Origin: Streptomyces sp. NBC_00536
GTDB lineage: Bacteria; Actinomycetota; Actinomycetes; Streptomycetales; Streptomycetaceae
Direction: 5' to 3'
Length of the DNA: 64,000 bases
Assembly (NCBI RefSeq): GCF_036346295.1
Contig: NZ_CP107819.1
Coordinates: forward strand, 1,302,001-1,366,000
Shown here piece by piece: positions 26,669 to 35,375 of this stretch; within the stretch, counting starts at the first letter, position 1, and each line of letters starts with the position of its first letter. The notes beneath the pieces are model-generated. The model did no database searches. It was not told the DNA's origin and worked only from the letters and a program-made list of their open reading frames with translations. A program made the translations under genes and the position numbers.

Positions 26669-27544
26669 GTGCAGCACGGTCCCGCGGTGCGCCGGCGCAA
26701 GCTCGGCGAGGAACTGCGTGCGCTCCGCGACCGGTCCGGACTCACCAGTGGTGAGGCGGCCCGGATCGTGGGGTGGCACCAATCGAAGATCAGCCGGATC
26801 GAGACCGGCCGCAGCGGCGTCAAGCCCGAGGACGTGCGGCTGCTCCTCGACGCCTACGGCGGCGTGGGTGCCCAGCAGCGCGCCCTGCTGGAGGCGCTCT
26901 CGGTCTCGGCCGCGGGCCCCGGCACCGAGATCGGCCGCGGACCCCAGTGGTGGCACGACTACCGCGGCCTGCTGCCGCAGGAGTACCGGGACTTCATCAG
27001 CCTGGAGGCGGGGGCCCGCTCCGCGCGCACGGTCGAGCTGTCGGTGGTTCCCGGTCTGCTGCAGACCCCCGCGTACGCCCGGGCCGTGACCCGCGCCGCG
27101 CTGGGCGGGCTGCCGGAACCGAAGGTGGACGCGCTGGTCGACGTACGCCTCGCCCGGCAGTCGGTGCTGCGGACGGATCCGCCGCTGGAGCTGAGCGCGG
27201 TGCTCGACGAGGCGGTGCTGCGGCGGCAGATCGGCGGTCCGGGGGTGATGGCGGAGCAGCTCCGGTTCCTGGTGGAGGTGGCCCGGCTGCCCCAAGTCCG
27301 GCTCCAGGTACTGCCGTTCAGCGTGGGGGGTCATCTCGGCCTGACCGGACCGTTCGTAATTTTCTCATTTCCGAACATCGCCGATCTGGATGTGGTGGTA
27401 CTCGACCATTTGACGAGTAGCCTCTATCTGGAGCGGAAGGAAGACCTTGAGGCGTACAGCGCCGCGTTCCGCACCATCCAGGCGCACGCCCTCCCGCCCC
27501 ATGACTCGTCGGATCTGATCAGCGCACTCGCTGACGACGCGTAA
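26669..27544 (+). CDS. WhiJ-like XRE regulator with DUF5753 domain
   Basis: A 291-aa protein. The GTG at 26669 has AAGGAGG seven bases upstream. The HTH is RSGLTSGEAARIVGWHQSKI followed by SRIETG. Downstream is the DUF5753 domain with its PGLLQTPAYARAV signature and LQVLPFSVGGHLGLTGPF near the end. In S. coelicolor WhiJ-type proteins repress development until antagonised by a DUF397 partner. Here the DUF397 gene begins 12 bases downstream, so the two are surely co-expressed. Confidence 0.93.
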   Translation: MQHGPAVRRRKLGEELRALRDRSGLTSGEAARIVGWHQSKISRIETGRSGVKPEDVRLLLDAYGGVGAQQRALLEALSVSAAGPGTEIGRGPQWWHDYRGLLPQEYRDFISLEAGARSARTVELSVVPGLLQTPAYARAVTRAALGGLPEPKVDALVDVRLARQSVLRTDPPLELSAVLDEAVLRRQIGGPGVMAEQLRFLVEVARLPQVRLQVLPFSVGGHLGLTGPFVIFSFPNIADLDVVVLDHLTSSLYLERKEDLEAYSAAFRTIQAHALPPHDSSDLISALADDA

Positions 27545-27556
27545 GGAGGCACCCCC

Positions 27557-27778
27557 GTGTCCGCAACCCCCTTATCCACCAGCGGACTTCTGAACAGCGC
27601 GCGGTGGCGGCGCAGCAGCCGCAGCACCGGAATGAACAACTGTGTGGAAACCGCCGCCCTCAGCGGCGGCCTGCTGGCCGTCCGCGACTCCAAGCGGGCG
27701 GACGGCCCGGCCGTGCTCTTCACCGGGCCGGCCTGGGACGGTTTCCTCACGCTGGTACGGGCGGACCTCGCCCCGTAA
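27557..27778 (+). CDS. DUF397 protein, partner of the WhiJ-like regulator
   Basis: A 73-aa protein from GTG 27557 with AAGGAGG upstream. It shows the domain order of the family: ARWRRSSRSTGMNNCVETAAL, then LAVRDSKRADGPAVLFTG and the end WDGFLTLVRADL. DUF397 proteins bind and modulate the cognate DUF5753 regulator. Confidence 0.93.
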   Translation: MSATPLSTSGLLNSARWRRSSRSTGMNNCVETAALSGGLLAVRDSKRADGPAVLFTGPAWDGFLTLVRADLAP

Positions 27779-27780
27779 CC

Positions 27781-27805
27781 AGTGGTCCGTGACTAGTGGT
27801 CCGTG
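27781..27805 (-). repeat. Direct repeat of AGTGGTCCGTG, 14-bp period, across the bioF stop
   Basis: Copies at 27781-27791 and 27795-27805. The bioF stop codon (27793-27795) lies at the junction, so the last codons of bioF are duplicated just after its stop. Confidence 0.8.
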
Positions 27806-28965
27806 GCTCCGGCCGGCGCGGTCGCGAGGATCGTGTCCACGGCCCGGGTGATCTCCTCCCCCGTGAGATCCCCCCGGGCGGTCAGCCGCAGCCGGGAGAT
27901 GCCGTCCGGCACGGACGGTGGCCGGAAACAGCCCACGGAAAGACCTGCCTCGCGGCAGTCGGCGGCCCAGCGCAGTGCCGCCGCGGCCGACGGGGCCCGT
28001 ACCGACACCACGGCCGCGTCCGGCCGGGCCGCGGTCAGGCCGGACGCGGTGAGCCGCCTGTACAGCCGGTCGGCCACCTCACGGGCCCGCGCCGCCCGTT
28101 CCGGTTCGCGCCGGAGCAGGCGCAGGCTCGCGAGGGCCGCGCCCGCGGCGGCCGGCGCCAGCCCGGTGTCGAAGATGAAGGTCCGGGCGGTGTTGACCAG
28201 GTGCCGGATCACCCGGGCCGGCCCCAGGACCGCCCCGCCCTGGCTGCCCAGGGACTTCGAGAGGGTCAGCGTCGCCACCACGTCGGGGGCGCCCGCGAGC
28301 CCGGCGGCGTGCAGCGCGCCGCGGCCGCCCTCGCCCAGCACCCCGAGCCCGTGCGCGTCGTCCACGACCAGGGCCGCGCCGGACTCCCGGCACACGGCGG
28401 CGTACTCCGCGAGCGGCGCGGCGTCCCCGTCCACGGAGAACACCGAGTCGCTGACGAGCAGCGCCCGCCCCTGGTGCCCGGCCAGCGCCTTGCGCGCGGT
28501 GGCCGGATCCGCGTGCGGGATCACCTCGGTCCGGGCCCGCGAGAGCCGGCAGCCGTCGACGATCGAGGCGTGGTTCCCGGCGTCGGAGACGACCATGGTG
28601 TCCCGGTCGCTGAGCGCCGTGACGGCGGCGAGGTTGGCGGCGTACCCGGAGGACAGCACGAGCGCCGCCTCGAACCCGCAGAAGGCGGCCAGCTCCCGCT
28701 CCAGCTCGGCGTGCAGTTCGGTGGTCCCGGTGACCAGCCGCGACCCGGTGGCTCCGGCGCCCCAGCGTGCGGCCGCCGCCCGCGCGCCCTCGACGGTCTC
28801 GGGGTGCCGGGTCAGTCCGAGGTAGTCGTTGCTCGCGAGGTCGAGGAGGGGCGAGGAGGCAGGGCGCGGGCGCAGCGTCCGGACCAGCCCGGCGCGCTCC
28901 CGGGACCGCTCCGCGTCATCGGTCCAGGCGAAGACATCGGCGGGGTCGGGGATGTGCTGGGGCAT
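27793..28965 (-). CDS. bioF: 8-amino-7-oxononanoate synthase
   Basis: A 390-aa PLP enzyme condensing pimeloyl-ACP/CoA with alanine, the first committed biotin ring step. The PLP-binding lysine is in [48 protein letters not shown] and [16 protein letters not shown] are conserved. ATG 28965 has GAGGA nine bases upstream. It is transcribed divergently from bioB-bioA-bioD, with a shared 155-base promoter region. Confidence 0.96.
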   Translation of the reverse strand: MPQHIPDPADVFAWTDDAERSRERAGLVRTLRPRPASSPLLDLASNDYLGLTRHPETVEGARAAAARWGAGATGSRLVTGTTELHAELERELAAFCGFEAALVLSSGYAANLAAVTALSDRDTMVVSDAGNHASIVDGCRLSRARTEVIPHADPATARKALAGHQGRALLVSDSVFSVDGDAAPLAEYAAVCRESGAALVVDDAHGLGVLGEGGRGALHAAGLAGAPDVVATLTLSKSLGSQGGAVLGPARVIRHLVNTARTFIFDTGLAPAAAGAALASLRLLRREPERAARAREVADRLYRRLTASGLTAARPDAAVVSVRAPSAAAALRWAADCREAGLSVGCFRPPSVPDGISRLRLTARGDLTGEEITRAVDTILATAPAGATDH

Positions 28966-29035
28966 CGGCGGATCCTCGTTTTTGTCGGCAGTCGACAGAC
29001 CTGCCCGACCCTAGCCGCCGTGACTCCAGCGCCAG

Positions 29036-29051
29036 GTGTGGTGATACACAC
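29036..29051. promoter_or_regulatory. Inverted repeat GTGTG-GTGATA-CACAC between bioF and bioB
   Basis: A perfect 5+6+5 palindrome near the middle of the divergent biotin promoter region, 70 bases from each start. It is a candidate site for a biotin-responsive repressor acting on both directions. Confidence 0.45.
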
Positions 29052-29120
29052 ACTCCGATCCGGCCATGTTGTGCGATCTCTCCTTGGCCGGGAGTGGTCG
29101 TGTGGTCCAGGATCGGCGTC

Positions 29121-30410
29121 ATGGACCTGCTGAACACCCTGGTGGACAAGGGGCTGCGGCGCGAGCTGCCGACCCGCGAAGAGGCACTTGCCGTACTGGC
29201 GACCTCGGACGACGAACTGCTCGACGTGGTGGCCGCTGCCGGCAAGGTGCGCCGCCAGTGGTTCGGGCGCCGGGTCAAGCTGAACTACCTGGTCAACCTG
29301 AAGTCGGGCCTGTGCCCGGAGGACTGCTCCTACTGTTCCCAGCGTCTGGGTTCGAAGGCGGAGATCCTGAAGTACACGTGGCTGAAGCCGGAGGAGGCCT
29401 CGCAGGCCGCCGCGGCCGGGGTCGCGGGCGGCGCGAAGCGCGTGTGCCTGGTGGCGAGCGGCCGCGGGCCGACCGACCGGGACGTGGAGCGGGTCGGCAA
29501 GACCATCGCCGCGATCAAGGAGCAGAACGAGGACGTCGAGGTCTGCGCCTGCCTGGGTCTGCTGTCGGACGGTCAGGCGGAGCGGCTGCGCGACGCGGGC
29601 GCCGACGCCTACAACCACAACCTCAACACGTCCGAGGCGACGTACGGGGCGATCACCAAGACCCACACCTACGCGGACCGCGTGGACACCGTGCAGAAGG
29701 CGCACGCGGCGGGCCTCTCCGCCTGTTCGGGCCTGATCGCGGGCATGGGCGAGAGCGACGAGGACCTCGTCGACGTCGTCTACTCGCTGCGCGAGCTGGA
29801 CCCGGACTCGGTGCCGGTCAACTTCCTGATCCCGTTCGAGGGCACCCCGCTCGCCAAGGAGTGGAACCTCACCCCGCAGCGCGCGCTGCGCATCCTCGCG
29901 ATGGTCCGCTTCGTGTGCCCCGACGTCGAGGTCCGCCTCGCGGGCGGGCGCGAGGTGCACCTGCGCACGATGCAGCCGCTCGCGCTGCACCTGGTCAACT
30001 CGATCTTCCTCGGCGACTACCTCACCAGTGAGGGCCAGGCCGGTCAGGCCGACCTCGACATGATCGCGGACGCCGGTTTCGAGGTGGAGGGCGCGGGTAC
30101 CTCGACCCTCCCCGCGCACCGCTCGGACGTCTCGGCGGCGGCCGGTGGCTGCGGCTCGCACGGCGGGGGCGCTTCCGTATGCGGTTCGGCCCCGGCTTCC
30201 TCCGCCGACGCGGGGACGGGCGGCGCGGGCTGCGGCTCGGCGTGCGGCGGCTGCTCCGGCCACTCCGCGGAGCCGGCCGACGCTGCCGTACCGGCCCAGG
30301 CCGCGGCGCCTCAGTCCCCGTCGGGGCAGGCCGCGGCCGGTGAGGTGCGCCCGGACCTGGTGGCCGTGCGCCGCCGCGGCGCGGGAACGGAACTCGCGCC
30401 CAATGCCTGA
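29121..30410 (+). CDS. bioB: Biotin synthase with Cys/Gly-rich C-terminal tail
   Basis: A 429-aa radical SAM enzyme inserting sulfur into dethiobiotin. The ATG at 29121 gives the conserved N-terminus. The SAM cluster ligands are C65-x3-C69-x2-C72 (CPEDCSYC). Ligands of the [2Fe-2S] cluster lie in [31 protein letters not shown] and the arginine of [13 protein letters not shown]. The catalytic core ends near residue 335. The remaining ~95 residues are unusual: Gly/Ala/Ser-rich with cysteines at 344, 354, 371, 375 and 378, the last three again spaced C-x3-C-x2-C. E. coli BioB (346 aa) has no such tail. The stop overlaps bioA. Confidence 0.96.
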   Translation: MDLLNTLVDKGLRRELPTREEALAVLATSDDELLDVVAAAGKVRRQWFGRRVKLNYLVNLKSGLCPEDCSYCSQRLGSKAEILKYTWLKPEEASQAAAAGVAGGAKRVCLVASGRGPTDRDVERVGKTIAAIKEQNEDVEVCACLGLLSDGQAERLRDAGADAYNHNLNTSEATYGAITKTHTYADRVDTVQKAHAAGLSACSGLIAGMGESDEDLVDVVYSLRELDPDSVPVNFLIPFEGTPLAKEWNLTPQRALRILAMVRFVCPDVEVRLAGGREVHLRTMQPLALHLVNSIFLGDYLTSEGQAGQADLDMIADAGFEVEGAGTSTLPAHRSDVSAAAGGCGSHGGGASVCGSAPASSADAGTGGAGCGSACGGCSGHSAEPADAAVPAQAAAPQSPSGQAAAGEVRPDLVAVRRRGAGTELAPNA

Positions 30411-31725
30411 TCCGCACCACCCGCACGACCCGCTGCCGGCCGCCGATCTCCTCGCGCTGGACCGGCAGCACGTCTGGCATCCGTACGGACCCATGCCCGG
30501 GCGCCAGGAGCCGCTGATCGTCTCCTCCGCCTCGGGCGTCCGGCTGCGGCTCGCCCAGGCCTCGGAGGGCCATGACGAGCTGGTCGACGGCATGTCCTCC
30601 TGGTGGTCCGCCATCCACGGCTACAACCACCCGGTGCTCAACGAGGCCGTACGGGACCAGCTCGGCCGGATGTCACACGTGATGTTCGGCGGGCTCACCC
30701 ATGAGCCCGCCGTCCGGCTCGCGGCGAAGCTGGTCGAGATCACCCCGGACGGCCTGGAGCACGTCTTCCTCGCCGACTCCGGCTCGGTCTCGGTCGAGGT
30801 CGCGGTCAAGATGTGCCTCCAGTACTGGACTTCGGTGGGCCGCCCGGGCAAGCACCGCCTGCTCACCTGGCGCGGCGGCTACCACGGGGACACCTGGCAG
30901 CCGATGTCCGTGTGTGACCCCGAGGGCGGGATGCACGAGCTGTGGCAGGGCATGCTGCCGCGTCAGCTCTTCGCGCAGGAGCCGCCCGGCGGCTTCGACG
31001 CACCCGTGGATCCGGCGTACGTCGAGCACCTGCGCGGCCTGATCTCCGCGCACGCGGACGAACTGGCCGCGGTGATCGTGGAGCCGGTGGTCCAGGGCGC
31101 GGGCGGCATGCGCTTCCACTCCCCCGGCTACCTGCGGGTGCTGCGCGAGCTGTGCGACGAGTACGACGTGCTCCTGATCCTGGACGAGATCGCGACCGGA
31201 TTCGGGCGCACCGGTGCCCTGTTCGCCGCCGACCACGCGGGGATCACCCCGGACGTGATGTGCCTCGGCAAGGCGCTGACCGGCGGGTACCTGACGCTCT
31301 CGGCGACGCTCTGCACCCCACGGGTGGCGGACGGGATCTCGCGGGGCGAGGTGCCGGTGCTGGCCCACGGGCCGACGTTCATGGGCAATCCGCTGGCCGC
31401 CTCGGTGGCGCTGGCCTCGCTCGACCTGCTGCTGTCGCAGGACTGGGCGCGGGAGGTCAAGCGGATCGGGGCCGGGCTGCTGGAGGGACTGGCTCCGGCG
31501 GCCGGCCTGCCCGGGGTGAAGGACGTACGGGTGCTCGGCGCGATCGGCGTGGTGCAGCTGGACCACGACGTCGACATGGCGGCGGCGACCCGGGCGGCCG
31601 TCCGGGAGGGTGTGTGGCTGCGTCCCTTCCGGGACCTGATCTACACGATGCCGCCGTTCGTGACGGGCGACGGTGATGTCGCACGGATCTGCCGTGCGGT
31701 GTGCGCGGCGGCGCGGGAAGGCTGA
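30403..31725 (+). CDS. bioA: Adenosylmethionine-8-amino-7-oxononanoate aminotransferase
   Basis: A 440-aa class III PLP aminotransferase using SAM as amino donor to make 7,8-diaminopelargonate. Motifs: [10 protein letters not shown] at the N-terminus, [61 protein letters not shown] and the PLP lysine in [14 protein letters not shown] 30403 overlaps the bioB end by eight bases, so translation is coupled. Confidence 0.97.
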   Translation: MPDPHHPHDPLPAADLLALDRQHVWHPYGPMPGRQEPLIVSSASGVRLRLAQASEGHDELVDGMSSWWSAIHGYNHPVLNEAVRDQLGRMSHVMFGGLTHEPAVRLAAKLVEITPDGLEHVFLADSGSVSVEVAVKMCLQYWTSVGRPGKHRLLTWRGGYHGDTWQPMSVCDPEGGMHELWQGMLPRQLFAQEPPGGFDAPVDPAYVEHLRGLISAHADELAAVIVEPVVQGAGGMRFHSPGYLRVLRELCDEYDVLLILDEIATGFGRTGALFAADHAGITPDVMCLGKALTGGYLTLSATLCTPRVADGISRGEVPVLAHGPTFMGNPLAASVALASLDLLLSQDWAREVKRIGAGLLEGLAPAAGLPGVKDVRVLGAIGVVQLDHDVDMAAATRAAVREGVWLRPFRDLIYTMPPFVTGDGDVARICRAVCAAAREG

Positions 31726-31731
31726 CCGGTT

Positions 31732-31791
31732 CGATGGGTACGGGTGCGATGGGTACGGGTGCGATGAGTGAGGGTGCGATGGGTACGGGGC
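31732..31791 (+). repeat. 15-bp tandem repeat, four copies, carrying the possible bioD start codons
   Basis: Four consecutive units of the form CGATGGGTACGGGTG; unit 3 is CGATGAGTGAGGGTG and the last ends GGGGC. Each unit carries an in-frame ATG, so the predicted protein begins MGTGA-MGTGA-MSEGA-MGTGP. Confidence 0.9.
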
Positions 31792-32516
31792 CGCTTCCCG
31801 CGGGTGTGGTGGTGGTGTCCGGTACGGGCACCGAGATCGGGAAGACCGTCGTCACCTCGGCGATCGCGGCGGCGGCCGTCGCCGCCGGGCGCTCGGTGGC
31901 CGTGCTCAAGCCCGCGCAGACCGGGGTCGGGCCGGGTGAGGACGGTGACACGGCCGAGGTGCGGCGGCTCGCGGGCGCCGGGGTGACCACGCTGGAGCTG
32001 GCGCGCTACCCGGAGCCCTTGGCTCCGGACACCGCGGCCCGGCGGTCCGGGCTGGCGACGGTCGGGCCCGCCGAGGTGGCGGAGGCCGCCGCGAAGCTGG
32101 CCACGGAGCACGACCTGGTCCTCGTCGAGGGCGCGGGCGGGCTGCTCGTGCGCTTCGACGAGGCCGGCAACACCCTCGCCGACGCGGCCCGGCTGCTGCG
32201 GGCCCCGGTGCTGCTCGTGGTCCCCGCCGGACTCGGCACCCTCAATTCGGCCGCGCTGACCGGCGAGGCGCTGCGGGCCCGTGAGCTGACGGGCCTCGGG
32301 CTCGTGGTGGGCAGCTGGCCCACCGCACCCGACCTCGCCTCCCGCTGCAATCTGGCCGACCTCCCGACGGTCTCCGCGATGCCCCTGCTCGGGGCGGTCC
32401 CGGAAGCCTCGGGCACCCTCGCGCCGACGGCGTTCCGTACGGCCGCGCCCGGCTGGCTGGCCCCGGCCCTCGGCGGCGGCTGGTCCGCGACGGAGTTCCT
32501 GCGGACCTGGGCCTGA
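31734..32516 (+). CDS. bioD: Dethiobiotin synthetase
   Basis: A 260-aa ATP-dependent carboxylase closing the ureido ring. P-loop VSGTGTEIGKTVV, AVLKPAQTG, and LVEGAGGLLVR are diagnostic. The exact start is ambiguous because four in-frame ATGs (31734, 31749, 31764, 31779) lie in a 15-bp tandem repeat; none has a clear ribosome site, and the protein proper begins just after the last. The gene starts nine bases after bioA. Its stop codon sits in a second tandem repeat. Confidence 0.93.
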   Translation: MGTGAMGTGAMSEGAMGTGPLPAGVVVVSGTGTEIGKTVVTSAIAAAAVAAGRSVAVLKPAQTGVGPGEDGDTAEVRRLAGAGVTTLELARYPEPLAPDTAARRSGLATVGPAEVAEAAAKLATEHDLVLVEGAGGLLVRFDEAGNTLADAARLLRAPVLLVVPAGLGTLNSAALTGEALRARELTGLGLVVGSWPTAPDLASRCNLADLPTVSAMPLLGAVPEASGTLAPTAFRTAAPGWLAPALGGGWSATEFLRTWA

Positions 32517-32542
32517 GACCCAGGCCTGAGACCTGGGCCTGA
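32504..32542 (+). repeat. 13-bp tandem repeat, three copies, across the bioD stop
   Basis: GACCTGGGCCTGA, GACCCAGGCCTGA and GACCTGGGCCTGA follow each other exactly; the first ends with the bioD stop codon TGA. CCTGGG and CCCAGG in adjacent units can also pair as a short hairpin. Confidence 0.9.
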
Positions 32543-32649
32543 GCACCACCCCCTGCGGCGCGTCGTGGTGAACCCCGCGCCGGAGGGGGTGGCGGCCCCC
32601 GACGGGGGGAGACTGAAGACATGCGTACGTCCGTCGTAGGAGGTTCGTC

Positions 32650-33324
32650 ATGTCACCGCGCCCCCCGCAGGCCTTGCCCCGGGACGCCGTCCACCACCCC
32701 GTTTTCGCCCGCTTCTACGCCCGGATGAGTGTCCAGGCCGATGTCCGCGGCGGACTCGCCGCGCTGCGCGCGGAGCTGCTGCACGGCCTCTCCGGCCGGA
32801 TCATCGAGATCGGCGCGGGGAACGGGCTGAACTTCGCCCACTACCCGCGCGCCGTGAGCGAGGTCGTCGCCGTCGAACCCGAGCGGACCCTGCGCCGCCT
32901 CGCGGCCTCCGCCGCGCTGCGCGCCGAGGTCCCCGTGGACGTCGTACCGGGCGCCGCCGAGGCCCTCCCGGTCAAGAGCGAGGCCTTCGACGCGGCCGTG
33001 GCCTCGCTGGTGCTGTGCACCGTACGGGACCTGCCGCGCTCGCTCGCCGAACTGCACCGGGTCATCCGGCCGGGCGGTGAGCTGCGCTTCTTCGAGCACG
33101 GGCTGGCACCCGGGCCCACGATGGCCGGGTTCCAGCGCGCGCTGGACCGGACCGTGTGGCCCCGGCTGTTCGGCGGCTGCCACACCGCGCGGGACACGCT
33201 GGCCGCGATCGAGGCCGCCGGGTTCCGGATCGTCGAGCAGCGCGGGGTGCGGGTGCCGGAACGCGGACCCGCGCTGCCGACCTCGTACTGCGTGATCGGA
33301 TCGGCCCGGCGCTCCGACGACTGA
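32650..33324 (+). CDS. Class I SAM-dependent methyltransferase
   Basis: A 224-aa Rossmann methyltransferase. ATG 32650 has TAGGAGG eight bases upstream. Motif I is IIEIGAGNGLNFAHYP, the acidic motif II residue is in VVAVEPERTLRR, and post-motifs DAAVASLVLCTVRDL and VIRPGGELRFFEHG follow. It resembles ubiquinone/phospholipid-type (UbiE/PmtA-like) methyltransferases, but the substrate is not determined. No operon partner is obvious. Confidence 0.9.
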   Translation: MSPRPPQALPRDAVHHPVFARFYARMSVQADVRGGLAALRAELLHGLSGRIIEIGAGNGLNFAHYPRAVSEVVAVEPERTLRRLAASAALRAEVPVDVVPGAAEALPVKSEAFDAAVASLVLCTVRDLPRSLAELHRVIRPGGELRFFEHGLAPGPTMAGFQRALDRTVWPRLFGGCHTARDTLAAIEAAGFRIVEQRGVRVPERGPALPTSYCVIGSARRSDD

Positions 33325-33372
33325 ACGGTCGGCCATTGCGCGGGGACGGGTGCCCGTGTTTGGCTCTCGGCC

Positions 33373-33801
33373 ATGATCGATCTGCGCATACGGGCCGCCG
33401 ACCCGGCCGAGGCCCAGGACGTCCTCGCCTTCTGGAAGGAAGCGGCGGAAGGCACCTCCATCACGGACGACGTGGACGGAGTGACCCGGCTCATCCGGCG
33501 CGATCCGGACGCCCTGATCCTCGCCGAGGCCGACGGGGTCCTGGTGGGATCCGTCATCGCGGGCTACGACGGCTGGCGCTGCTCGCTCTACCGGCTGGCG
33601 GTGCTTCCCTCGCACCGGCGGCAGGGGATCGCCACCGCGCTCCTGGACGCCGCCGAGCGGCGCTTCCTGGACGTGGGCGGGCGGCGCGGGGACGCCATGG
33701 TGCTGGAGGCGAACGAGCGGGCGCAGCGGGCGTGGGCCGCGGCCGGGTACCACCGCGAGGAGCGCTGGCGGCGCTGGGTCAAGCCGTTCGGCCTGGGGTA
33801 G
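33373..33801 (+). CDS. GNAT family N-acetyltransferase
   Basis: A 142-aa acetyl-CoA-dependent acyltransferase. The acetyl-CoA-binding motif A is LYRLAVLPSHRRQGIATALL, and motif B reads VLEANERAQRAWAAAGY. The N-terminal strand IDLRIRAADPAEAQDVLAFW is typical. Substrate unknown. Confidence 0.9.
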   Translation: MIDLRIRAADPAEAQDVLAFWKEAAEGTSITDDVDGVTRLIRRDPDALILAEADGVLVGSVIAGYDGWRCSLYRLAVLPSHRRQGIATALLDAAERRFLDVGGRRGDAMVLEANERAQRAWAAAGYHREERWRRWVKPFGLG

Positions 33802-33837
33802 CACGATGCGGATACTTTGCTGATCCTTTACCCTGTG

Positions 33838-33898
33838 GGGGACGGTTCCCCTCGAGCCGTTCCCTCAAACGAAAGGTGTGAGCGTCCGCCCATGGGCG
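33838..33898 (+). promoter_or_regulatory. Structured leader upstream of the CorC/DUF21 pair
   Basis: Two consecutive stem-loops: GGGGACGG (33838-33845) with CCGTTCCC (33857-33864), then the palindrome CGCCCATGGGCG (33887-33898). A 185-base leader precedes the CorC-like gene, with TTTGCTGATCCTTTACCCT just upstream as a possible promoter. I cannot match it to a named riboswitch class. Confidence 0.4.
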
Positions 33899-33986
33899 AG
33901 CCTCCCAGTCCCCTTCCTCTTCCTCCATTTCGGCGACATCGCGCGATACCCCTCCTCCTGTCTGACCATGGGACGGAGGTGAACCG

Positions 33987-35375
33987 ATGACCGAAGTGCT
34001 TCTGCTCGTCGTCGCGCTGCTGCTCTGTCTCGCGTGCGGGGCCTTCGTCGCGGCCGAATTCTCGCTGACGACCATCGAGCGCAGTGAGCTCGAACGGGCC
34101 GTCGAGCGCGGCGAGCGCGGGGCCGACAGCGCCCTCGCCGCCGTCCGGAGCCTGACGTTCCAGCTCTCCGGCGCCCAGCTCGGCATCACCGTGACCGGCC
34201 TGGTCATCGGCATGATCTCCAAGCCCTCGATCTCCGCCCTTCTCAAGGGTCCGTTCGAGGCCATGGGACTGTCGGCCGGAGCCGCGTCCTCCACCGCCCT
34301 GGTCCTGGGCACCGCCGTGTCCACCGTCGTCCTGATGGTCGTCGGCGAGCTGGTGCCCAAGAACTGGGCGATCTCCTCCCCGCTGGCCGTCGCCAAGCGC
34401 GTGGCGACCATGCAGCGGATGTTCAGCCGGGCCTTCCGGCCCCTGATCAGCCACCTCAACACCACGGCCAACCACATGGTGCGCCGCTTCGGCATGGAGC
34501 CCGCCGAGGAGCTGGCCTCCGCGCGCAGCCCGCAGGAGCTGGTGGCGCTCGCGCGGCACTCGGCGAAGGCGGGAGCGCTGGAGAAGGACACCGCCGAACT
34601 GTTCGTGCGGACCCTGAACCTGGCCGATCTGACCGCGGAGAACGTGATGACCCCGCGGGTCCAGGTCACCGCCCTGGACGTGCAGACGACGGCGGAGGAC
34701 GTGGCGAACGCGACCATGGCCACCGGCCTGTCCCGCTTCCCCGTCTACCGGGGCAGCCTCGACAGCGTCGTCGGCACCGTCCACATCAAGGACGTACTGG
34801 CGCTGCCCGCCGCCGAACGCCACCGCTACCCGGTGTCGCAGCTGCTGCGCGAGCCGCTGCTCGTCCCCGAGTCGCTGACCGTGGACCGGCTGCTGGACCG
34901 GCTGTCCGGCAAGCAGACGATGGCCGTGGTGATCGACGAATACGGCGGCACGGCCGGCGTGGCCACGCTGGAGGACATCGTCGAGGAGGTCGTGGGCGAG
35001 GTCCGCGACGAGCACGACCCGCACGAGACCCCGGACCTGGCCCCGGCCGGTACGGACGCCTCCGGCCGCCTGCTCTACTCCGCCGACGGCGCGGCCCGTA
35101 CCGACCAGCTGGAGCGGATCGGGCTGCGGGTGCCGGACGGCCCGTACGAGACCCTGGCCGGACTGCTGGCGACCGAGCTGGGCCGCATACCGGTGGTCGG
35201 CGACAGCGTGCACCTCGGCGGCTGGCAACTGGAGGTCGTGGACGCCAGCGGGCGGCGGGCCGCGCGCGTGCTGCTGCACGTTCCGGTCGAGGAGCCCGCG
35301 GAAGAATCCCGCGGCGCCACCCGCAGGAGACACGGCAAGAAGAGCGGCGACACGCACCCGGAGGAGGGCCGATGA
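33987..35375 (+). CDS. CorC/HlyC-type DUF21-CBS membrane protein (first of pair)
   Basis: A 462-aa protein. The N-terminal DUF21/CNNM domain has three to four helices (LLLVVALLLCLACGAFVAAEF, LGITVTGLVIGMIS, VVLMVVGELVPKNWAI), followed by two CBS domains (ENVMTPRVQVTALD, SRFPVYRGSLDSVVGTVHIKD, VVIDEYGGTAGVATLEDIVE) and a C-terminal CorC_HlyC domain. Such proteins are linked to magnesium or cobalt efflux. ATG 33987 has GGAGGTG upstream. The next gene is a paralogue overlapping by four bases, so the two probably form a heteromer. Confidence 0.92.
   Translation: MTEVLLLVVALLLCLACGAFVAAEFSLTTIERSELERAVERGERGADSALAAVRSLTFQLSGAQLGITVTGLVIGMISKPSISALLKGPFEAMGLSAGAASSTALVLGTAVSTVVLMVVGELVPKNWAISSPLAVAKRVATMQRMFSRAFRPLISHLNTTANHMVRRFGMEPAEELASARSPQELVALARHSAKAGALEKDTAELFVRTLNLADLTAENVMTPRVQVTALDVQTTAEDVANATMATGLSRFPVYRGSLDSVVGTVHIKDVLALPAAERHRYPVSQLLREPLLVPESLTVDRLLDRLSGKQTMAVVIDEYGGTAGVATLEDIVEEVVGEVRDEHDPHETPDLAPAGTDASGRLLYSADGAARTDQLERIGLRVPDGPYETLAGLLATELGRIPVVGDSVHLGGWQLEVVDASGRRAARVLLHVPVEEPAEESRGATRRRHGKKSGDTHPEEGR

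Noticed and set aside
33838..33898. Leader considered as c-di-AMP or manganese riboswitch
   Set aside because: The conserved core elements of those classes cannot be found; only generic stem-loops are visible.
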